Shown here: piece by piece, positions 1 to 7,363 of the stretch
Numbering within the stretch: position 1 is the first letter of the stretch
Layout of the letters: every line of letters begins with the position of its first letter
Source: Porticoccus hydrocarbonoclasticus MCTG13d
GTDB taxonomy: Bacteria > Pseudomonadota > Gammaproteobacteria > Pseudomonadales > Porticoccaceae
NCBI RefSeq assembly: GCF_000744735.1
Contig: NZ_JQMM01000001.1
Location: 2,410,655 to 2,474,654 of the forward strand
Direction of reading: 5' to 3'
Length of the DNA: 64,000 nt
Notes under the pieces: generated by a model
Databases searched by the model: none
What the model saw: the letters and a program-made list of their open reading frames with translations, nothing else
Told to the model about the DNA's origin: nothing
Made by a program: the position numbers and the translations under genes

Positions 1-968
1 ACCGGGTTGAAATCGTAGTGCTTGATACCGCCTTCCACCACGATACCGATGTCATAGGAGGTACCACCCATATCGGTAGCAACCACACTGCCGAGATCGG
101 CTTCCTTGGCCAAATGCTCCGCTGCACTGATACCGGATACTGGACCGGAGTGGATGGTTTGCAGCGCATCGGTTGAGTTCAACTGTGCCATACCACCGGA
201 GTTGTGGATCACCAACATCGGCTTATCGTACTTATTGGAACGCAGGTTTTGTTCCAGCTGACTCATGGCGTGATACATGGTGGAGTGAAGATAGCCATCC
301 ACAATCGCCGAGGTCGCACGAACATATTCGCCCTTCCGGCCAGCAACGCGGTGAGACAAGATTACCGGAATGGAACCCAGCAGATGCGAGGGATACTCAT
401 CCAGCAAAATCTGTTCAACACGTTTTTCATGGTCGGGGTTAACCACGGAGTTAACCAGACAAACCACAATAGCCTGAGCACCCTTATCCACCAGTTTTCT
501 GATCTTGACGCGCACGTCCGGCTCATCAAGCGGCATAACCAACTCACCCTGAAAACCGAGACGCTCGCGAACACCCTCGATCATGTGCGGCAGAACCAGC
601 GGGGCCGGACGCTGAGCATCGGGCAGGTTTTGTTTGCCCAGCTCGTCCAGACCTTCACCGTAACCACGTCCACGACTGAGTGGCACCATCGCCTCGTAAC
701 CCGCCGTCACCAACATGCCGATGCGAGGGCCTTTGTGCTCGATCAGGGCATTGGTACCCAGCGTAGTGGCGTAGCGAACCGAATCCACTCCAGAAAGGAT
801 ACTTTCCATGGTGAGACCGAGTTCAGTGTATGCACTCTCCAAGGCTTCATTAAAACCGAGAGAGAGGTTTTGGTGGGTCGTCAACGCTTTGGTTTCAATG
901 TACTTGTCATCCCAAACTACAAAGCAATCGGTAAACGTACCACCGATATCTACTGATATACGTTTCAT
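1..968 (-). CDS. Hydantoinase A/oxoprolinase-family carboxylase subunit (acetophenone carboxylase ApcC-like), partial
   Basis: The reading frame is open from an ATG at 966-968 to the window edge, giving 322 residues; the C-terminal part lies outside. The start is preceded by AAGG/AGGA-type ribosome-binding sequence. The N-terminus carries the canonical DIGGTFTD phosphate-binding motif at residues 6-13, then GTNALIEHKGPR near residue 70, and a second nucleotide loop DMGGTSYD near residue 300, as in HyuA-type ATP-dependent subunits. It follows a small zinc-type subunit and another HyuA-like subunit in one operon, the order of apcA-apcB-apcC in aromatic-ketone carboxylases. Role (inference): ATP-dependent activation of a ketone for carboxylation, in the cytoplasm. 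The substrate cannot be read from sequence. A hydantoinase or acetone carboxylase remains possible. Confidence 0.85.
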   Translation of the reverse strand, partial: MKRISVDIGGTFTDCFVVWDDKYIETKALTTHQNLSLGFNEALESAYTELGLTMESILSGVDSVRYATTLGTNALIEHKGPRIGMLVTAGYEAMVPLSRGRGYGEGLDELGKQNLPDAQRPAPLVLPHMIEGVRERLGFQGELVMPLDEPDVRVKIRKLVDKGAQAIVVCLVNSVVNPDHEKRVEQILLDEYPSHLLGSIPVILSHRVAGRKGEYVRATSAIVDGYLHSTMYHAMSQLEQNLRSNKYDKPMLVIHNSGGMAQLNSTDALQTIHSGPVSGISAAEHLAKEADLGSVVATDMGGTSYDIGIVVEGGIKHYDFNP

Positions 969-1022
969 AACCTTTTTCCTAAAACAGACCTAATTTATTC
1001 AATCACCAATCAACAAGCCGTA

Positions 1023-1427
1023 TCAGTGCTTGTGGGTGTGACAGCGATCTACCAGAATATTGGGGCCTTTCACCGGCTCGAGAATCTCTTCGCGGTGACT
1101 CCACTGCTCTTTCAGGGCATCAATATCTACTTCCATATCGTAGAGTGGCATATGGTTGGGAAAGGTATATTCAACCTCTACCTGAGTGCCACAGGACGGA
1201 CAGTAAAACTCGTAAATGTTGACCCACTCCCTGTCAGGACAGAAGGTGAAACGGTACTTTTCAGGGTCGATAATGGACGGGTGGATATCTGCTGGATCAC
1301 GGTTGTACACCAGCAGTCCCTCTTTGTAGTTACCACGGGCTGAACCAACCACATGGTCACACACCCGGCACTCCCAGTTTTCCGAATCCAGATCAATACG
1401 GAGATATTCAGTCATCAACACTTTCAT
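1023..1427 (-). CDS. Small cysteine-rich carboxylase subunit, acetone carboxylase gamma-like (ApcB-like)
   Basis: This 134-residue protein has two cysteine pairs, CRVC near residue 20 and CPSCG near residue 77, and a histidine-rich end (HTHKH), suggesting a structural metal site. Its size and cysteine pattern match the roughly 15 kDa small subunit of acetophenone and acetone carboxylases (acetone carboxylase gamma family). Its ATG overlaps the stop codon of the upstream large-subunit gene by one base (TAATG), so the two are probably translationally coupled. A second in-frame ATG four codons later is an alternative start. Its position between two HyuA-like subunits is the main support for the carboxylase assignment, since hydantoinase operons do not normally carry this protein. 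Confidence 0.8.
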   Translation of the reverse strand: MKVLMTEYLRIDLDSENWECRVCDHVVGSARGNYKEGLLVYNRDPADIHPSIIDPEKYRFTFCPDREWVNIYEFYCPSCGTQVEVEYTFPNHMPLYDMEVDIDALKEQWSHREEILEPVKGPNILVDRCHTHKH

Positions 1428-3361
1428 TATTTGTCCCCCTTGGTCAGGCAGATATCGCCCAGCTCAGTCACCACGAACTCCCAACCTTCGCGAACCAGAC
1501 AGGTAAAGAATTCTTCCTCAAGGATAGCCGGTCCTGTGCCGTGGGCACCGGGCTGCATATTGTTCACTTCATAGACAGGAACGTCGCTCCAACCAGCCGC
1601 ACCGTTAAACAGTGAGCGGTTTTTAGCCGAGTTGGCCTGAGCCTTTTTGGACACTTCCGCGTGCTTGTTGTCTTCAGTTTTCAGCTTTTTACGTACCGCA
1701 ACTTCGAGCGTCACGTCGTCAGCTTTTGCCATGTCCTGCGGGACTGAAACTGTATGCCCGAGCTCATGGATCGACTCGACACCGGCTTTGTCTGCCACCA
1801 GTCTGGCTGTAACTTCATATTCACCCTTGCCATAGCCCTCGGCAAACATGTCTCGCTCACCGCGCTCCATCAGTGCGGCATAGGCCGTTTCCAGAGCCTG
1901 CTGACGGCTACCAGTCAACACGGTGGAATAATTCTGACCGATATCGCAGGAACCAATACCAAAGGCACTGAAAACCGCCGCCATTTTGGGCACAAACACG
2001 GTCGAAATCCCGCAGCCTTCAGCGATGCCACAGGCATTCATCGGACCGGCGCCACCGAAAGCCAGCAACACGGTATCGCTTTCAATTTCACCAAAAGATT
2101 TCAGTTCCCCGGCGATTTTTTGCTCGAAGGCATCACGCAGCTTGAGCAGGGCTTCATCTGTGGTAACCCCCAGCGGCGTAGCAATGTTTTCAGCGATAGC
2201 CGTACGGGCTCGCTCAAGATCAAGAGCCAGACCACCGCCAAAGAACGTGGATGGATCCAGCAGACCCAATAACAGGTTTACATCGGTGATCGTGGCATTC
2301 TTGCCACCACGACCAAAACAGGCCGGACCAGGTACTGCGCCGACACTTTCCGGACCTACCTGGATAGCACCGTTCTTCACCGTCAGAATGGAGCTGCCTC
2401 CCACACCGGGACTGGCAATTTCACAGAGTGCAAAGGAGATAGGAACACCTTCAACCGTACCGCGACGCTGCTCGTGCACACCGTGTCCGATCACATGACC
2501 GATGTCCGTAGTAGTACCACCAACGTCCATGGAAAGCACATTGGGCAGGTTGTATTGCTTGCTGAAGGTTTTAACCCCTTCCATGCCACCACGTGGACCA
2601 GAGCTGTATGTTTTTACAGCAATCGTTTTTGCAACGCGCGATGCATCCCCGTCGTTGCGGAAAATCAGCAGCGGGTTCTTGGTGCGATACTCGCGAAGAC
2701 GGTTTTCGGCGTTATAGAGAAAGTTCTCCATGGCCGGATGCAAAAATGAGTTAATCATCGCTGTCCAGCAACGGCGCTCCGTGGACACATCATCGGCCAG
2801 CTCACTGGCAAACAACATTGGAACAGCACCGAGCAGATGGCGAGGATAGTTGTCAAAGGCAATACGTTTGAACTGAGCTTCGTACTCGTCTGCCTTCTCG
2901 GACTCAAAACAAACCACAATACGGTTGGCACCCACGGAAGTGAGACGGGTGATGACCGAAGTGGTATCCGCACCTTTTGATTCATCATCCACATCGGCCA
3001 ATTCAACTTCAGAAACCCTGTCGCCAATCAGGAAGTCATAGAGCTCCGGATCCTGCTCACGCAAACGGGCGGGCAACGTAGAGCCCTTGTTGATGATCAA
3101 ACCGAGTCGTGGACCTTTACGTTCAACAATGGCATTGGTTCCCTGCGTGGTTGAATAGCGGATATGATCCACTTCAGCCAACAACCGGGCGACATTTTCT
3201 TCTCCGTATACTGCCTTGGAAGCAGACCGCAGACCATCAAAAAAACACTTACTCAAATCGTAAGGTGTTGTCAGAGTTTTGGTCTTGTAGAAGTTGTTTT
3301 CTGTCAGCACACAGATATCTGTGAGCGTACCGCCATTATCGATATTTATTAGCATTCCCAT
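1427..3361 (-). CDS. Hydantoinase A-family carboxylase subunit (acetophenone carboxylase ApcA-like)
   Basis: This 644-residue protein resembles the alpha subunits of ATP-dependent acetone/acetophenone carboxylases. An N-terminal actin-like ATPase half contains GTNAIVERKGPR near residue 75. The second half contains DVGGTTTDIGH near residue 277, GVGGSS and PGPACFGRGG near residues 315-350, and AFGGAGPMNACGIA near residue 432. The first phosphate loop reads DNGGTLTD instead of DIGGTFTD, so its nucleotide site may differ from that of the other large subunit. The first ATG (3361) has an AAGG ribosome-binding site nine bases upstream; a second ATG lies two codons later. It is the first gene of the operon, followed by the small subunit and the second HyuA-like gene. 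The substrate is not deducible. Confidence 0.85.
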   Translation of the reverse strand: MGMLINIDNGGTLTDICVLTENNFYKTKTLTTPYDLSKCFFDGLRSASKAVYGEENVARLLAEVDHIRYSTTQGTNAIVERKGPRLGLIINKGSTLPARLREQDPELYDFLIGDRVSEVELADVDDESKGADTTSVITRLTSVGANRIVVCFESEKADEYEAQFKRIAFDNYPRHLLGAVPMLFASELADDVSTERRCWTAMINSFLHPAMENFLYNAENRLREYRTKNPLLIFRNDGDASRVAKTIAVKTYSSGPRGGMEGVKTFSKQYNLPNVLSMDVGGTTTDIGHVIGHGVHEQRRGTVEGVPISFALCEIASPGVGGSSILTVKNGAIQVGPESVGAVPGPACFGRGGKNATITDVNLLLGLLDPSTFFGGGLALDLERARTAIAENIATPLGVTTDEALLKLRDAFEQKIAGELKSFGEIESDTVLLAFGGAGPMNACGIAEGCGISTVFVPKMAAVFSAFGIGSCDIGQNYSTVLTGSRQQALETAYAALMERGERDMFAEGYGKGEYEVTARLVADKAGVESIHELGHTVSVPQDMAKADDVTLEVAVRKKLKTEDNKHAEVSKKAQANSAKNRSLFNGAAGWSDVPVYEVNNMQPGAHGTGPAILEEEFFTCLVREGWEFVVTELGDICLTKGDK

Positions 3362-3494
3362 ATCGAGTTACCTTAGTTCTTTTACTAGCCGAGAATAGTT
3401 AGGGTTATAAACTTCACCACAATGTGACCAATAAAAATAGCCACCATCTGGAGAGCTCCATTACTTATGCAATAGACATACCAACTTATTATTG

Positions 3495-3546
3495 GTGAGA
3501 GCATGAATTATATCTATTTGTTTTATATTAAAAATTCATGTCTCAC
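3495..3546 (-). promoter_or_regulatory. Candidate promoter/operator of the carboxylase operon
   Basis: An imperfect inverted repeat frames an AT-rich centre: GTGAGAGCATGAATT at 3495-3509 and AATTCATGTCTCAC at 3533-3546, identical in reverse complement except for one extra base. On the minus strand the centre contains a consensus TATAAT at 3512-3507, about 145 bases upstream of the first ATG, with no good -35 box 17-18 bases away. An activator-dependent promoter would look like this. The remainder of 3362-3768 holds no gene that I can recognise. Confidence 0.35.
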
Positions 3547-3768
3547 TTGATTGTGCAACAGACCACCTGACCTGTCCGGAAATCAATCACCTGTTTTAAT
3601 TCACTATGGATTACGCCCAACAGGCTTTCTAAAAAGGAACCTGTCAGGCAACGGTGTCGACTCAACCATCGAACCCGTCAAATCAGTATAGTAACTATAG
3701 AGCGCCTTGAACAACTCTACTCGGAAACCACCCCTTCGAACCCCGGCCCCATAGTCGCTGGCCCGACA

Positions 3769-4236
3769 TCAGGCCGAGTAATACTCAATGTAAAACTGCA
3801 CGTCTCCCATTGCCGGACTGAGACTGTGCGTGAGATCGGGAGCCATGACCCCAGCAAAGCCCTTGTCGAGTAGAAAACCACGGCTGGCAGGCACGCCTGG
3901 CTCAATAACGAACTGCAACATACCCTCTTTGACCACAACCCTGGCCCATACCCCGGGCTCCGTAGAGAGGCCACCCTGCCATTCGCTCGGCATATCCGAA
4001 CGCTGATACACCGGAGTGGTTTCGACCAACGTCATACCATCGGGGATTTTAGGCATATCGCAGTCCACACACTCAACACTGTCACCAATATGTTCCTGTC
4101 GTCCCTTGCCGGTGCCAATCCAGCGGCACTCCATGTAGGGAGGATTGTGCTTCATCTGCAATTCGTGACCACATTCCAGCTCCGCCACCCACTCCTGAAA
4201 GCGGTCCAGGTGAAAACCCTCTATGACTCTCTGCAT
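3769..4236 (-). CDS. DUF3565/DUF1971 two-domain protein
   Basis: The protein has 155 residues from the preferred ATG at 4234-4236, which has an AGG-type site about ten bases upstream; an in-frame start 12 codons earlier is less likely. Residues 1-60 resemble DUF3565: MQRVIEGFHLD, then AELECGHELQMKHNPP, then a CVDC pair. Residues 65-155 resemble DUF1971, the small cupin-like domain also found fused to the tellurite-resistance methyltransferase TehB (TTPVYQRSDMP, GVWARVVVKEG). Two conserved cysteine/histidine clusters in the first domain could bind metal. No function is established for either domain. It stands alone, divergent from the cytochrome P460 gene. Confidence 0.75.
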   Translation of the reverse strand: MQRVIEGFHLDRFQEWVAELECGHELQMKHNPPYMECRWIGTGKGRQEHIGDSVECVDCDMPKIPDGMTLVETTPVYQRSDMPSEWQGGLSTEPGVWARVVVKEGMLQFVIEPGVPASRGFLLDKGFAGVMAPDLTHSLSPAMGDVQFYIEYYSA

Positions 4237-4488
4237 AACATCAAACCTGCGATTAACTGATACACCGTACACGCCGAATAGTTTTCAACGCCCAATACCA
4301 GTATAGGGATCACTGTGGTTTCTTGCAGGCCGCATGGAAAGTTTTGTCGACAATAATCCTGCAATCCCCCGCCCCAAACTGGCAGCACTGGAACTTGTGG
4401 CACTGCCTGTCTGGCACTACGCTATAGAGTGGTTTTCCATTGTTATTTATTTGGATATAACTCTTGTTTAGGTCGGAGGTATGAAGGG

Positions 4489-5112
4489 ATGAAATATTTA
4501 ATGATCCTTTATGTAGCTGCATCGATAGCCGTGACGGGCTGTTCACCAGGCGACGCTTCAGAATCAGAACAGGAAATATCGGCTAATGGTTTTTCTCCGT
4601 ATGTCGATGAGCAGGGAAACATTAGCCGGCCAGATAATTTTCGTGAAAACTGGGTTCATCTCGGTACCTGGTTTGTGAAGGAGGATGATCATGCAAGTGG
4701 CCCCGGTGTTCACGATGTCTACGCTACACCTGAATCCGTTAAAGAATTCAAGAAAAACGGTCAATGGCCCGATGCTACAGTGTTGATAAAAGCCGTTTCC
4801 GGAATTGAGAAGAAGCAGCTATCTACAGGAAATGCACAATGGGCCGGCGATACCGGTGTCTGGTTTGTGATGGTGCGCGACCGGGAAAACCGATTTCCGG
4901 ACAACAAGGCCTGGGGCGAAGGCTGGGGTTGGGCTTTATTCAAGGCAGATGCGCCCAAAAAGAATGTAACAACCACCTGGCATGGCGAAGGGTTCAATAA
5001 TTGTTTTGGCTGCCATGTGCCGGTTAAAAGTACCGAATGGGTTTATATCGACGGCTATCCCACCGTGAGGGATTTCGCACGCTATCCGGAACTGGACGGC
5101 CCTTCAGAATAG
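4489..5112 (+). CDS. Cytochrome P460-family lipoprotein
   Basis: From the ATG at 4489, with GGAGG nine bases upstream, the product has 207 residues. The N-terminus is a lipoprotein signal (MKYLMILYVAASIAVTGC), with the lipidated cysteine at residue 18. Near the C-terminus is CFGCH, a c-type haem attachment motif at the position expected for the cytochrome P460 fold, in which a lysine also cross-links haem. The central part (ENWVHLGTWFV, GPGVHDVYATPE, GQWPDATVLIKAV) fits that family. The protein is probably exported and held on a membrane. Known P460 cytochromes oxidise hydroxylamine or related nitrogen species, but many homologues are unassigned. It stands alone between unrelated genes. Confidence 0.8.
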   Translation: MKYLMILYVAASIAVTGCSPGDASESEQEISANGFSPYVDEQGNISRPDNFRENWVHLGTWFVKEDDHASGPGVHDVYATPESVKEFKKNGQWPDATVLIKAVSGIEKKQLSTGNAQWAGDTGVWFVMVRDRENRFPDNKAWGEGWGWALFKADAPKKNVTTTWHGEGFNNCFGCHVPVKSTEWVYIDGYPTVRDFARYPELDGPSE

Positions 5113-5185
5113 CAACCCACTAGAAAACCGATAGCCAGCGAGGGCTAATAGTATTCGTAGCACTGCGGCCGATTCAAACGCTCAT

Positions 5186-5500
5186 TTGTCAGTCACTGTC
5201 GCATTCAAAGTGAATTTATGGGTTTTACTCGACACCCAGATCGAGGATGTCTGCACCTACCTGTCAGACAAAAATCACGAGATCACATCGGGGCTAAGCG
5301 AAGAAGAATTGTCACTATTTGAGACAAACGCCAAGCTAAGTTTCTACACTGTCTTCAACAGGTTTCTGCTTGCCTCCGGCATTCTCGTATTAATACTGGC
5401 ATTGGCACTGTTATATTTCACTCGCCAATATGCCACACAGCAGAAGCAACGAAACCGCCCGCCCACATCAGCAGTACTTGCCCGTATCTATGGAGCCATT
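5186..5500 (+). other. Open frame with one membrane segment, upstream of and in frame with the GFA gene
   Basis: A frame beginning at TTG 5186 runs without a stop into the next gene. Its 105 residues include one clear hydrophobic segment (FLLASGILVLILALALLYF) followed by basic residues. I see no good ribosome-binding site for the TTG and recognise no family. It could be a small membrane protein that lost its stop, a remnant of a decayed gene, or chance. The GFA gene has its own ATG and GGAG site, so this part is kept separate. Confidence 0.25.
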
Positions 5501-5932
5501 ATGAAAACCTATACCGTCCACTGCAGCTGTAACCGCATCGAATTGTCTCTATGCGGCGAGCCCAGGGCGCGGGTCATTTGCCACTGTATCGACTGCCGGG
5601 AATTGCTTGACGGCCCGTTTTATCCGGTCACCGTGTGGACTGATCAAACTGCTTCCATCACCCATGGCGAAAGCAACCTCAGCACCTACAAACACCCCAG
5701 GCTGAAAATGAAAAAGTATTTCTGCACCAACTGCGGAGAAGTGCTGTTCAACACCAACAGCGTGGACTGGCGGGCTGTTCCCCAGTGGCTGATCGCCAAG
5801 AACCACAACAACCAACTGCCCCAGGAATTAACCGCCGTGACACATGTTTTCTATGAACAGCGCATTATTGATGTCAGCGACAATCTGCCCAAGCACTTGC
5901 GCGGCTTTAGCAGCCCGCTCTTTGAAGGCTGA
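5501..5932 (+). CDS. GFA-family zinc protein (CENP-V/GFA fold)
   Basis: This 143-residue protein starts at an ATG with GGAG five bases upstream. It shows the metal-binding cysteines of the glutathione-dependent formaldehyde-activating enzyme fold: HCSC near residue 7, CHCIDC near residues 29-34, and FCTNCGEVLF near residues 71-80. Members were first described as glutathione-formaldehyde condensing enzymes, but most have no proven activity, so only the fold is assigned. The frame is open upstream to a TTG at 5186, so an N-terminal membrane extension cannot be ruled out. Confidence 0.8.
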   Translation: MKTYTVHCSCNRIELSLCGEPRARVICHCIDCRELLDGPFYPVTVWTDQTASITHGESNLSTYKHPRLKMKKYFCTNCGEVLFNTNSVDWRAVPQWLIAKNHNNQLPQELTAVTHVFYEQRIIDVSDNLPKHLRGFSSPLFEG

Positions 5933-5976
5933 AGATAGCGCCGAAGTCCCATTTCAACAGCCCTCTCCAAACAAAT

Positions 5977-6003
5977 AAAAACCCCGGCATAAAGCCGGGA
6001 TTT
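5977..6003 (-). terminator. Rho-independent terminator (first of two near-identical copies)
   Basis: A stem CCCGGC/GCCGGG (5983-5988, 5994-5999) with loop ATAAA is followed on the minus strand by a T run (5982-5977). The 20 bases CCGGCATAAAGCCGGGATTT at 5984-6003 recur exactly 186 bases downstream, in the terminator at 6155-6199. Confidence 0.6.
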
Positions 6004-6004
6004 G

Positions 6005-6154
6005 AATCAGAGCCTCAGTGGCACAACTCGATTCGGGAGGGATTGGCTCGCCGCGAGGCGGCTCGGGGTTTCACTCCGCCGTCGCAATGCGCCGGCGCCC
6101 AAAACGGTCAAGCCGTTTTGTCGAAGGGGTATTCTCATCCATGTCTCCTGACAC
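6005..6154. repeat. GC-rich palindromic intergenic segment between two terminator copies
   Basis: About 150 bases contain nested short palindromes, among them CTCGCCGCGAGGCGG near 6050 and AAAACGGTCAAGCCGTTTT near 6101-6119, and end with CGAAGGGGTATTCTCATCC. The segment contains GGGAGGGATT, also found in the tRNA-derived repeat at 6197. No gene is supported. Its makeup and the flanking terminator duplication suggest a short dispersed repeat, but no second copy occurs in this window. Confidence 0.4.
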
Positions 6155-6199
6155 CCACCCATAAAAAACCCGGCATAAAGCCGGGATTTTTATGGGTGG
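6155..6199 (-). terminator. Probable original terminator of tRNA-Ser, now separated from it
   Basis: A 45-base near-perfect palindrome pairs CCACCCATAAAAA with TTTTTATGGGTGG outside a CCCGGC/GCCGGG stem and ATAAA loop, with T runs on both strands. On the minus strand it directly follows the duplicated tRNA 3' end (attL), and the TGG of the tRNA CCA end is part of the stem. This is where the terminator of the tRNA-Ser gene would have stood before the element inserted. Confidence 0.65.
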
Positions 6200-6222
6200 C
6201 GGTGAGGGAGGGATTCGAACCC
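6197..6222 (+). repeat. attL-like duplicate of the tRNA-Ser 3' end (26 bp)
   Basis: The 26 bases beginning TGGCGGTGAGGGAGGG and ending GAACCC are identical to the 3' end of the tRNA-Ser gene at 7672-7697 and in the same orientation. No other part of a tRNA (anticodon arm, D arm, 5' acceptor) can be found next to this copy, so it is a target-site duplicate and not a second tRNA gene. Confidence 0.85.
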
Positions 6223-6359
6223 CCTCGCAATGTTATGTTGGATACTTCGCCAAAGTGCCCAATAGGGACATATAGGGATATAACGGGTTTAAATTCAACA
6301 TGTTGCATAAACGACCATTCACTACAGAGCCCTTATAGCCACTGTCCAGCCTGCCCCAT

Positions 6360-6417
6360 TTGCGCCCCATTTCGAATTATTTGCGCCCCAATTGCGCCCC
6401 AAATAATTGGGGCCCAA
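6360..6417 (+). repeat. Left arm-type repeats, three copies of TTGCGCCCCA plus inverted part
   Basis: TTGCGCCCCA occurs at 6360-6369, 6381-6390 and 6392-6401; the last is followed by an inverted partial copy (AATTGGGGC, 6405-6413). A less exact CTGCCCCATT precedes at 6351-6360. The repeats lie 138 bases inside the left att copy. Spaced direct repeats of about 10 bases inside an element end are typical of arm-type binding sites for tyrosine recombinases. Confidence 0.6.
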
Positions 6418-6457
6418 CAGACATCATAAGATCCTTTAACACAAGCTCTTTGCTTCT

Positions 6458-7363
6458 TCAGTGATCCTTTGCATCGCTTACATACAGTCGGTGCACTTCA
6501 CCGTCTTTCGTTACAGGCTTTGCTGTAAAACTAAACGGTGTCTCTTGATCTAGCGCACGGGTATATACATTCCCAGGTTCCAACAAAAGAGGATCGGTTA
6601 TCTTCCCTTTAACCGGTTTTTCAAAACCATCCACCAACATCTCGCAGTGGCCTGTTACCTTATTAACCTCTGTGATTGATAGACATGTATACGTTTGCAC
6701 GTCCCCTACTTCCTCTTTTTCCTTTGATTTAAGAACAGCAGCTTCAGGTTCACTGATTACATCTTCATATTCTGTGCGTGCAAATTGGTGGAATTCGTTA
6801 CAACTCAGGCCAACGGGATCAACCATTGTTCTTGCATTTTGGCGATTTAGGACAAGCAGATCTGGCAGGGTATCTAATAGCTTGTTCTGCAGGCCGGCGA
6901 TTGTTTCATTAGAATTCCCAACAAGTTGCATCGCAACAAGCATGACATCCTTATCCACATCAGCCTTGTGGCGTAACGTCTCACAGAGCTCATTCATGAT
7001 TTTTTCCGTTTGGCTTTCTTTGATCATCATATTTTTTAGGGCAGTAAGCACCTTAAAAAATATGAATGAGACTGCATCTCGTGCTCCATCTGCCAATATC
7101 CCATGTTGCAACGCAAGCGGGGCAATGAATAACCATTGCTCATAGCAGCCTTGGTTAGATGCGTGGGTATAACAACTATATTCCTTCTTATAATTATTTC
7201 GGGGGACGTTGCCAGAAAGGCAATAGTGTATGACTGAGTTATAAAACTTAGTTGCCCCGACGAGAGAGAAGCCTAATTGTTGAGTGTCGATGATATGGCT
7301 TTCAGCCAACCCCCCTTCATAGCGCAAGCTGAAGGGTGTGATTATTCTCTGCTGCACACTCAT
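6458..7363 (-). CDS. Unknown cargo protein of the tRNA-Ser element
   Basis: The protein has 301 residues from the ATG at 7363. The GGGGAG sequence upstream is only two bases from that ATG, whereas a GTG two codons later (7357) has it at eight bases and may be the true start. The N-terminus carries FSLRYEGGLAESHIIDTQQLGFSLVGATKF, a Y-x-G-G-x-A-x2-H-x2-D pattern that I associate from memory with an uncharacterised family (possibly DUF7946/DUF7947, not verified). A mostly helical middle follows, then an acidic/lysine linker near residues 205-220, and a beta-rich C-terminal domain (CLSITEVNKVTGHC to HRLYVSDAKDH). There is no signal peptide or clear membrane segment, and I see no nuclease, ATPase or integrase motif. 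As the only gene of a mobile element it may serve defence, stability or regulation; this is inference. Confidence 0.7.
   Translation of the reverse strand: MSVQQRIITPFSLRYEGGLAESHIIDTQQLGFSLVGATKFYNSVIHYCLSGNVPRNNYKKEYSCYTHASNQGCYEQWLFIAPLALQHGILADGARDAVSFIFFKVLTALKNMMIKESQTEKIMNELCETLRHKADVDKDVMLVAMQLVGNSNETIAGLQNKLLDTLPDLLVLNRQNARTMVDPVGLSCNEFHQFARTEYEDVISEPEAAVLKSKEKEEVGDVQTYTCLSITEVNKVTGHCEMLVDGFEKPVKGKITDPLLLEPGNVYTRALDQETPFSFTAKPVTKDGEVHRLYVSDAKDH

Noticed and set aside
204..956. Long plus-strand frame opposite the ApcC-like gene
   Set aside because: It is the antisense shadow of a clearly coding minus-strand frame.
6197..6290. A second tRNA gene on the minus strand
   Set aside because: Only the 3' 26 bases match a tRNA; no anticodon arm, D arm or paired 5' acceptor can be found.
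6043..6429. Open frame of 128 codons across the intergenic repeats
   Set aside because: It translates palindromes, a terminator and the tRNA-derived att copy, and has no ribosome-binding site or family.
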